Positions 55,681 to 64,000 of a stretch of DNA of 64,000 nucleotides are shown in pieces. Origin of the DNA: Copromyces sp. CBS 386.78 (lineage: Eukaryota; Ascomycota; Sordariomycetes; Sordariales; Sordariaceae); contig MU839179.1 of the NCBI GenBank assembly GCA_030685235.1, forward strand, positions 62,001-126,000. Reading direction: 5' to 3'. The translations under genes and the position numbers were made by a program. Under the pieces are notes generated by a model. The model made no database searches. It worked only from the letters and a program-made list of their open reading frames with translations, and had not been told where the DNA came from. Each line of letters starts with the position of its first letter. Position 1 is the stretch's first letter.

Positions 55681-57290
55681 GCTTGGTCTCGATAACCATC
55701 TTCTTGCTTGGAGTCTGTTGCTTGAGGTGCGGGTAACGGAACGCACCAGGATTGGGATACTGTTTTGATTAATGTTGGAAATGAGATATACGAGGAAAAC
55801 GTAATGCAGTGGTGAGCGGATGGAGGGATGGGGTGGATAATCTGGTTGAACTTGCCTAGCTGGAGGTAGGACCTAGGAGGAGGATTTGCTGTTTATGGAT
55901 TCTACCTATGATACCACGATGGACGGACGCGCGGGCGGACGGACGGACGATATAACTGACGCCGTACATACCATACTTTCTTATAGTAATGTAGTCATTG
56001 CTGTCTTGCTTCCTACGTGCGCATTCCCATGTCGTTTTCATCACTACCTGGCTTTTGCTGTTATCAATGGTGATTGGGTTTGCAGCGGGAAGGGTTTTGA
56101 CCTTTGAAGCTATCGCCATTTCTTGGCATTTCTTGGCATTCTTTAAGGTGTCAGTCCAAGTCTCCACAAGCAAGGTCACCCCGTCGAGTCGTGAAAGCCT
56201 ATGTCAACCGCTTCACTTCACACTTCCAGTCAGTCTCCGTTCAACTTTGTTTTCGGTATTTTATTTTTTCTTCAAACTATCACCGGTACGGCATTCCCGA
56301 AGCAAAGGTGAGCCTTTGTACAAATGTGGCTGGTGACATAACATAAGTGGCGGTGCAGGTGACGGGTCAACCGCTGGTTGGTCGGGGTCATGCCCCTGTG
56401 ACTTTGCGTAGTCTAACAGCTCTTGTTGATTTTCCCTTTTCTCTTTCTATTTCACTTGTCCACGAGTCGAGCTCTCCACATTCCACATTTCATATCGACC
56501 CCGTGAATTGAGTTACCTCTAGACGCGATTGATTTACTCTACCCATCTTATCATCCCCCGCTCGACCCGGCCGTCGCCATGGCGGACTCCCTGCCCCTCT
56601 ACACCAGCGTTCGCCACAAAACAATTCAATTCAAAACGAGGTCCGAACTGGTTTGTTTTGCCTAAAATATCGTCAGATTGGTTTGTTTACATTCTGAATT
56701 GATTTGGTTTGACGAATTGATCAAAACCGGACAAATATTTTCCCGGACCGCCGCCGGCGTAATATTATACTAAATCCATCCCTAACATTCGAAAATCGTC
56801 ATTTTACCGATCCGAGGCCCGAATACACGTTTTTATAAGCAGGCATTAAGTGGTCGTCTACATCTAAATACCCGATTTCTGCACCAAAAACAGGCCATCC
56901 GCATGTCAATAAGCAACAACCTACCTACTTAACGTCGTAACAAAACAGTCAAAACGAGACGGCGTAACGATTGATTTAGATCTGGCTCTCTGGTGCCCGA
57001 TTTGAACTGGTTAGCCAGACGACGATTTGATCTGTTTGATAGGGTACTGTTTTATGGCGAACGCTGCTCTACACCTCCACCTCGGTCTCCCGACCACCGT
57101 GAATCCGATATCCACGACGAAGGGTTGGTGGTCTTACTACCGGTTCGATGATTTCTCGGCTCCTCCCGGAGGTTTCATTTCAATATTCTCCCCATCCATC
57201 TGCTTCCCTCCCCATCCGACACGGTGGATTATCGTTCAGTTTCTCGCAAGCCACCATCACTCGCACCAAATCCTCTCTTCCCTTCCTCTC
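55681..57290. other. Intergenic region
   Basis: No supported gene. Contains a copy of the dispersed motif at about 56103-56145. 56620-57010 has an AATTGATTTGGTTTGA-rich stretch that recalls the hAT ends and may be a fragment of a related element. Confidence 0.4.
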
Positions 57291-58090
57291 GGCCAGTGCT
57301 GAATGTCCACCACCCCGCACATCCACCCCGTTTCTCGCAGCCGATGAATGGACTGGAAGTATTGTGTCCCAGCCTGTAAACACCGACCGGTACAAACTGC
57401 CAACTCCTACCCAGCACGCACGCCTGCTAGAAGGATCATCTCTACCAGACCCTCCCTTCCTCTCGGCCAGCGCTGAATGCCCGTCACAACACATACCCGC
57501 TCCGTCTCGCAGGCCATCCATATACTTAAAGCACACCGTCCCAGACTGTCAGAGGGCGCAATAAATAGCCAACTCCTACCCAACAGGTATGCCTGCTGGA
57601 CGGACTGGGTCTCTTGATTCGCCTGGGACGCTGCGGAGAGCTATATGGCTGACGATGCAGTTAGAAGCGTGCGTCAATACCCGTTACACTTCCTCTCCTC
57701 CCTTCTTCGGCCAGCGCTGAATGCCCGTTATACTACGAACACTAACACCCGACAAATTCCTCTTCCTCTCCTTCGGCCAGCGCTGAATGCCCATCACATT
57801 ACATACCCGCTCCGTCTCGCAGGCCATATGCTCAAAGCACACCGTCCCAGGCTGTTAGGGGGCGCTATAAATAGCCAACTCCTACCCAACAGGTATGCCT
57901 GTTGGAAGGACTGGGTCTCTTAATTCGCCTGGGACGCTGCTGAGAGCTATATGGCTGACGATGCGCTTGGAAGTGCGCGTTTCAAGCTGACAGGAGGCGC
58001 TATAAATAGCCAACTCCTACCCAGCAGGTACGCCTGCTGGAAGGACTGGGTCTCTTGGTTCACCTGGGACGCTGCTGACAGTTGCACCGT
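57290..58090 (+). repeat. Array of related repeats with coding-like units
   Basis: Unit A (GGCCAGYGCTGAATG) occurs near 57291, 57464, 57706 and 57776. Unit B (GCCAACTCCTACCCA, then CAGGTAYGCCTGCTGGA and GGACTGGGTCTCTT) occurs near 57396 (diverged), 57568, 57869 and 58008. In one frame three B units encode AINSQLLPxRYACWxDWVS; the first two then hit a stop (TGA, TAA) where the third has TGG and reads on as WFTWDAAD. Confidence 0.65.
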
Positions 58091-58354
58091 CACGCGAGAT
58101 CGGCGGGTGTGCCCCTTCCGACCTTGCTAACATGTTCACAGGGAAATAGGCGGGATCGATGGATTTATCCCCGGCGGCGAAGACGACGACGTGGAGGTAC
58201 CGGCAGCATCCAGCAGCGACGGCAAAAACCATTGCAAACTCAACCTCTCTAATATGGATAGTCATGTTGCTTGGACGAACGACACCGACCCACAGGAACA
58301 ACACACATCGACTTATATATCGATCTACACGTGGATACAATAAAGCTACTAGCC

Positions 58355-60062
58355 ATGTTCAGACTGCATGTCACTATCCTTCTGCGCCCTCTAGGGAAGT
58401 GGACAACGCTTTACCTGCTTGTTCATCCAGAACGGATCCAGTCGATCGTGTTCAACCTTTGTGGCGACGACTTCATTTCCCTGCATTTCACGATGACGCA
58501 AGCACCTACTTTCGTGGTGCCAAAGGAAATGCAAGAGTCTTACGAGCTGAGACCTCAGGATCAAGGTCATTTCGACAACATAAAGTCCCTGGCTCGATTG
58601 CGCCAATTTACTGTTTACCTTGACCGCGTCGACCTCATACCGGAGACTATGGAACAGCTAGCTTTGCTCCCATCGGTCTTCTCATCCTCTCATCCGTTTG
58701 GCCTATTACATACGAATGGAAAGTTGGCATCGTTCGACGTATTGTTCCGCGGCGCGCCCGGTCAGGTTATCGACTTGGGCATGACTGCCCCTCCGTCTAG
58801 CACCAACCACAACCAAACGTTGGCAGAAATAGCGGAGGAAACGGAACCAACAGGCATTATACCTCCCCCATATCGTAATGGTAGCTCTTCTCGAAATACA
58901 CCGGGTTCATCGACTCCGAATGGTACGCTCATTTCGTTCCCCATCACCGTCACGCTCATGTCGTTCTCCATTACCGTTACGCTGTCTCTCAAGTTGCAAC
59001 TAATACCGCGCCCTTTCAGACCGAAAGCGACGTAGAAGTGGATCATTGCCTCTTCCAACCAACAGGTACCACGCCGCGGGCGAGGACGGTCCGAGCCTCA
59101 TCCGAACTACAGAAAATGAGAGGTCAGATGAACGGGTGCAATCGCCTTCCACCTCGGGTGCCCTTCGAAGCCCGAATCAATTCTCAACCCTGACCGGTAC
59201 ATCCATCCCCTTCAGTGCCATTAGCAATCCCCTGCCCCAGACTAATACTATCCCCGTTCCAGACCGAAAGCGTCGACGTACAAGCGAGCTCTTATCTCGC
59301 TCTCTAACAACTGACGAGCACATACTCCTCGCAGTTCGTCGAATACTCGACCGCACCGCCAGCCTCGATGTTCGGCTCAAACTGGTCGAGGAACTAACAG
59401 AGTCTCTCGATGCCGAAAATGCATGCCCACACGACAGGGAGGAGGTAGAGCAAATCATCGACGATAGAATCGACGATAAAATTCATGATGTGCGACGCGA
59501 ACTCGAAGGCCAAATGCTGACCGAGACCGAGGAGCGGGTAGAAGAAACGGTCGATGTCAAATGTGCAGAGTTGCGGCAAGAGATTATAGATGAGTGGATC
59601 GAAGACATCCGGCATGATATCTCGGCCCAACTTGGAGATCGGATCAAGAAGGAGATCTTCAAGGGGGCGGTGCGGGCGCTGATCAAGGTGTACAAGGGAG
59701 AACAAGACGACAAAAGTCCGAAGAAGAAGATGTCAAGGAAGTTCGGGAGGGTGTCGCCCAGCGCAAGCACGGCCAGTGCCGTGACCCAGAGCACACACAG
59801 CAGCACGGCTTTGGCGACGGCCTCGAAGCTCCGCATCACCGCGTCCGAGACTTCTCCTTCCATGCCTGGCGAGGTCGCCTTCCAGACTGCGATAGAGGAC
59901 ATTCAGAAGCTCTACGGTGGGAGATTTTCTGCGGAGGAAATGATGAGGGTGTTGGATTTTCTGGGGAGGAACCTCATGGAAGCAGTCAAATATAACACGT
60001 GCGGTGCCGAGTTGAAGTGGTTGTATGTGCAGAAGTGGGCGAAGGTGAATGAAGGAGGATGA
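58355..60062 (+). CDS. Hypothetical protein with C-terminal coiled coil
   Basis: Model: exons 58355-58922, 59020-59196 and 59263-60062, 514 residues. Introns 58923-59019 (gtacgc...ttcag) and 59197-59262 (gtacat...ttccag), both with an actaata branch-like site. Intron 1 is required to pass a TAG and gives DRKRRRSGSLPLPTNRY; intron 2 is a multiple of three, so its use is likely but not forced. The N-terminal part (LLRPLGKWTTLYLLVHPERI, FNLCGDDFISLHF, FTVYLDRVDLIPETMEQLAL) looks like a folded domain. The middle has two basic RKRRR patches (possible nuclear localisation). Residues about 300-400 form an acidic coiled coil (EEVEQIIDDRIDDKIHDVRR). A well-coding frame upstream (58143-58330, EIGGIDGFIPGGEDDDVEVP) suggests another 5' exon, so the start is uncertain. 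No named family. Confidence 0.6.
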
Positions 60063-61113
60063 TAAATAGCAGAGAACGCTCCCTCGGCATTGGATCGCTT
60101 GGGGGGGAGGTTGTAGTATACGGCAACAACATGGAATGGAATACATTGTGTACTTCTGGCAAGCTCTTCCTTCACCTATCAACTTATTAACCTGTCTTGA
60201 TCATACTACCTTCTCGGTCTTTTTTATATCATGACGCATTTTCCTAGGTTAAAGCAGTCCAAAGTGAGGTACATCTTAGTCCCGGGTATTTTTTGCAACT
60301 TATCCTCAAGACATATTACGGTTGCGTTGTGTGGTATTTAGCGGCCAGCGAATCCTAGGTGTTGTATGGTTTTCTTTCCTATAATCTTTTTTCCCCTTTT
60401 GTCATCTTCTTTCCCCTATTCTTCTCTCCCTCTCAGCTTTTTTTTCTTCTTTTTTTCTTTTTCTTTTTGTGTTGCATCTTGTTCGCTTGCGCTTACTAGG
60501 TACGATGAACATGCATGATGCGAGCAAAAAAAGAGAACGAGGGACAAAGATGATAGATAACCTGCAAGCGTGGAGGGGGTGGCAGGGTGGATAGATCATA
60601 GGGGGGAGAGATGCGCACAGGCTATATACACGGGCATCTTAGGTACTTCCAAGCTCACCCCATCCGCCGTCGAGGTCTCAAAAGCTTATATCGACCGCCT
60701 CGCGTTTCAAGTCTCCTATCTTGTCTGCTGTCCTTCCCTCCCGGTCGCATTAAGTCAATCTTAGGGTTGACGAAATAAGCACCACCATGAGAAGGAACAA
60801 GCACATACGACCACAGATATATAAGAGTACGAAGAAAATGAAGAAATATTTTAAGACCTGACCGTTTGATACTAGGCTAATTAGCCATTTCTGAAGGAAA
60901 TGGTTACTTCTTTCCGTTGATAAATGGGGAGGTTGGACGTTGGGGAGAAGGAGGGACTTTAGAACCTTGAGAAATTTCGGACTTCGGACCCGGTCTAAAT
61001 CTAATTCTAAATCTAAAGCGACTAAAATACAACGCCTAACCCCCTCTATAAGCAAAATACATGTGTTTTCCATGTCTGGAAACAGATTTTCTCCCATTAC
61101 GGCACATAGAACA
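60063..61113. other. Intergenic region next to a gypsy element
   Basis: No supported gene. T-rich tract at 60380-60470. Confidence 0.45.
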
Positions 61114-61470
61114 TATCACGGGGCAAGGCGAACGTTAGGTATCTGTAAAGATATTCGTAATTGTACGAGGAAGAGGAAGCTATCTGGGGGAGCCCTGATG
61201 GCCATCTATATATAGTGAGTATATGGCCCGTGTAACCTAGTTATCTTATAGATCATCCTATAGATTATCCTATAGGCTGGTATAATTTATGTAGCCTTGG
61301 CGATAGGGGTAGGCTAACAACCGTAGCCAATTAGATATTAAATACGTTCAGCCGCATCTGCTGTGCTAAGTCTTTGCAACTAATTAGAGCATGCTATTAA
61401 CCTAGCAATTATTACCGTAGTGAAGGTAGCGATATAGGATGGTTAGTTAATTATAAATAACTTTATAATA
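61114..61470 (-). repeat. Gypsy 3' LTR, uninterrupted copy
   Basis: 357 bp. On the minus strand it starts TATTATAAAGTTATTTATAA (mutated from TGTCACAGGGTTATCTATG seen at 26276) and ends CCTTGCCCCGTGATA. The outer part is almost unmutated; mutation increases inward. Confidence 0.8.
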
Positions 61471-64000
61471 TTTCCTTCGCTTAAAATATCCTTACGGTAA
61501 AAATACTTCCCTTTTTAATCTCTTCTTTTATAATATTTATTATTTACTTTTTTATATTATTTTTGTTTTCCTTTTTAGGCCGTTGCTTTGCCCTCTTAGT
61601 AATGTGGTAATCGCTGTATTATTAGTATTATCTTTTCCGGCGGTTAGTCCGTCCTAACGGCTTTTTTTAGAGCTTTCTTAGCTTTGTAGCGATATTTTTC
61701 GTCTGCGATCTATTGTAGTAGTATTAGTATATTTGGGTTATTATTATAAAATTTTCTAAAGTCGTTAATATAATATTTTACGTCCTTTTATAGTTATTAA
61801 ATAGGATTGTAGGAGCTTCCCTAAATTACCTAGTATTTTTATTTATTATTTTTTATATTAAAATAGTAGTTGTCGATAGTTTTATAGAATTATTCGACTA
61901 CGTTTTTAGCGTTATTTATTTATTTTATAATTTGCCCGTTGTTTATTCGGATATTTTAAGTCTTATTTTATCTAGGGATTCTTTAATAATTCTAAAGTTT
62001 TATTATACTAATATAGAAAGTACGGTTATATTTTATATTAATAGGGAATTTTAATATAATACGGTGGCTATTTACTTTTATAATTTTGAAAGGCCTTTTT
62101 TATAGTAGTATAAGTTTGGTTTGTAAGCGGCCCGATATAAGGTTAATTATATTAAATAAAATTTTATTACCAATATAGTATTTTAGCGTATTAAATTATC
62201 TTTCGTTAGCAATTTCCTCGTATTATATTTAATTACTTCTAATTATAATAGTAATTTTATTTAATATTATATTAAACCGGTCGGCAACTTTATTAGTTTT
62301 AAAGTATTCTGCCTACTATACTTTAAAAAGTTTTAATAAATATAATTAGGCGGGTTCGATTCTTATCCGAGGGTAAAAATTATAATTTGCGAAGAATAGG
62401 GATACGCTAGTATTATTTAAATGTACATTATTGTCCGCGAACTTTACTAGGGGTAATTAATTAATTTAATCGTTTTAAGCTTAATTAATATAAGTACGAA
62501 AGAAATATTCTAATTTAGCATTAATATATTCGGTTTAATTATTAGTTTTTTTATAGAAAGTTAATAATAGTTTTAAAGTAATTCTTAGTCTTTTAAATAG
62601 AATTTTCTAAAATTATAAAACGAATTAAGTGCTACGATTGGAAATAATAATATTCAGTAGGTTATAAAAAGTGTAAATCTTTTCAATAAATCGATTAATA
62701 AATTCTTTTATAATTAATATTTCGATTAGGATATAGTACTTTATTTTTATTAAATAGTCTATTATTATAGCGATATACTTGTATTTTCGGCTTCTCTAGA
62801 CGTAAGGCGTTATAAGGGTGATATAATCGATAGTAATATCCTTTTATAGGGCGAAGGATATTAATAGAGGTTTTAAAAGCCCTATTAGTACGCGTTATAA
62901 CAGCTTTATTTTTACGTATTAGAAGCAAGCTTTATAATAAGATTTAACGGCTTTTTTTATACTTAGCTAGTAAAATGAGCGATTAAGGGTTATAAACGTT
63001 TTATCCCAGCCTTAGTAATTTACTAGTACAGGTTTATAATAACTTTATATAAGATATAATTGTAGTACAATATTTTTTAAATCGATTATAAACGTTGAAC
63101 GTTAATATACTTTATTATTAATCGCGTAATATTCTATAAAAACTATTTTTCTTATACTTTTCTTTAGTATTTTAAGTTATATTCAACGGTTTTTGTCCGT
63201 AAAGGCGGCTATTAAGTCTTAATAGAAGATTGAATTGCGGTAATTGGCGTCGACTAATTTATTTATAAATAATTTTTCTAGGTTAAATTCGTAAGTATAA
63301 ATATAATTTATAAAAATAGAGGGGTTGAAAAGTATTTTGTAGCGGGCTTTTAGCCGGTCGTCATTTATATCCTTCGGTATATTTTTTAGTTTTTTATTTA
63401 GGGTATTAGGACGGATTTAGAGAATGCCCAGCCTATATTTGATAATAAAGTTGAATTTAAATAGGAAATTAAATTACTATATATGCCGCGGCGTGAATTT
63501 TTTATTTTTTATAAGGGTTTATAGGCTTTTATAGTCGGTTAAAATTTTAAATAGTTTTTAGGCGCTTTATAATTCTAGTCCCTATTCTTCTAAGGCTTTA
63601 ATAATTATAAGTAGTTCCTTATTATAAATATTATAATTATATTTTACGGCGGAGTATTTTTATAAAAAATATATAATTAGGCGTAAAATATTCTCGTCGT
63701 CGTATTAGGATAGTATACTATTTACGGCCTAATTGGAAGCATTAGTTTCGATTACGGTTAGGCGGGATTAATTGTAAATTCGAAGGACGGGATTTATAAT
63801 AAAAGTTTTCTTTAATTTTTTAAAAGCTTTTTAATAATTTTTTATTTAATACTATTTAATTAATTTCTTCGTAAAGTTATATAGTAGAATAATTATAATC
63901 GAGAAATATTAGATAAAGCGCCGGTAGAAATTTGTAAATTTTAGGAATTTTTGGAATTAGTATTGTAATTACAGGGCTTCTTATTTAATAATAGTTTTTA
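61114..64000 (-). mobile_element. Ty3/gypsy retrotransposon, RIP-mutated, runs off the window
   Basis: 61114-61470 is its 3' LTR (minus orientation), preceded on the minus strand by a purine tract (AAGCGAAGGAAA). Reading the minus strand inward, a mutated integrase core is visible at about 62880-62700: DITIDYITLITPYV, then KYKYIAIIIDYLIKIKYYIL (from VVDRLTKM), and further in an RNase H block at about 63690-63510: KYNYNIYNKELLIIIKALEE and LFKILTDYKSL. The order RNase H then integrase identifies Ty3/gypsy. Reverse transcriptase and gag would lie beyond 64000. All frames are broken. Confidence 0.82.

Noticed and set aside
57290..58090. CRISPR-like array
   Set aside because: Units are long, irregularly spaced and partly coding, in a eukaryotic genome; this is segmental duplication.

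Overview
The window reads as a chromosome segment of a filamentous ascomycete of the Sordariales, most likely Neurospora or a close relative. The evidence is short introns (about 50-140 bp) with GT/AG ends and CTAAC-like branch sites, Neurospora-type genes (an acetyl-CoA hydrolase of the acu-8 type, a HET-ankyrin protein, a 2EXR protein, a CBM1-tailed polysaccharide lyase), and long AT-rich blocks of dead transposons whose changes are C-to-T/G-to-A, as expected from repeat-induced point mutation (RIP). The species is inferred; no database search was possible.

Gene-bearing left part (1-19.4 kb): an NmrA-like NAD(P)-binding protein; a 1017-residue HET protein with ten ankyrin repeats; on the minus strand a Cys-rich single-pass surface protein; a DenD-like sugar-acid dehydrogenase; a sulfotransferase remnant; a secreted glucuronan-lyase-like enzyme (PL20) with a cellulose-binding CBM1; a secreted acidic repeat protein; a small 79-residue protein; and a gene with two tandem zinc-finger-like modules that carries an in-frame TAG near its start.

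Repeat block (19.38-31.42 kb): about 12 kb of AT-rich DNA bounded by 70-bp terminal inverted repeats flanked by TA. Inside lies a 399-bp tandem repeat. It is split by a nested complex (20448-30815) flanked by TATAA on both sides. The complex holds Ty3/gypsy-type LTRs in opposite orientations, a RIP-mutated Ty1/copia element (5.5 kb, 179-bp LTRs, GCAAC target duplication) inserted in one of those LTRs, a minus-strand gypsy reverse transcriptase relic, and a 481-bp TRIM-like miniature LTR element with tRNA-like A and B boxes.

Middle and right (31.4-61.1 kb): an MFS sugar-transporter/SV2-like permease; a tail-anchored Asn/Ser-rich protein with three PPxY motifs; a 319-bp element with perfect 50-bp inverted repeats; a 2EXR protein; an acu-8-type acetyl-CoA hydrolase; a 3.17-kb hAT transposon with 8-bp target duplication; an UNC-93-like MFS protein; and a multi-exon gene of unknown function ending in a coiled coil, next to a tandem array of coding-like repeats. 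From 61.1 kb to the end is the 3' LTR, integrase and RNase H region of a minus-strand RIP-mutated Ty3/gypsy element that runs out of the window.

The genes do not form one obvious cluster. Carbon-source use (glucuronan lyase, sugar-acid dehydrogenase, acetyl-CoA hydrolase, MFS permeases) recurs as a theme, but that link is only inference. The best candidates for something undescribed are the TRIM-like element with a tRNA-type promoter, the layered transposon complex, the tandem zinc-finger module and the repeat array at 57.3-58.1 kb.
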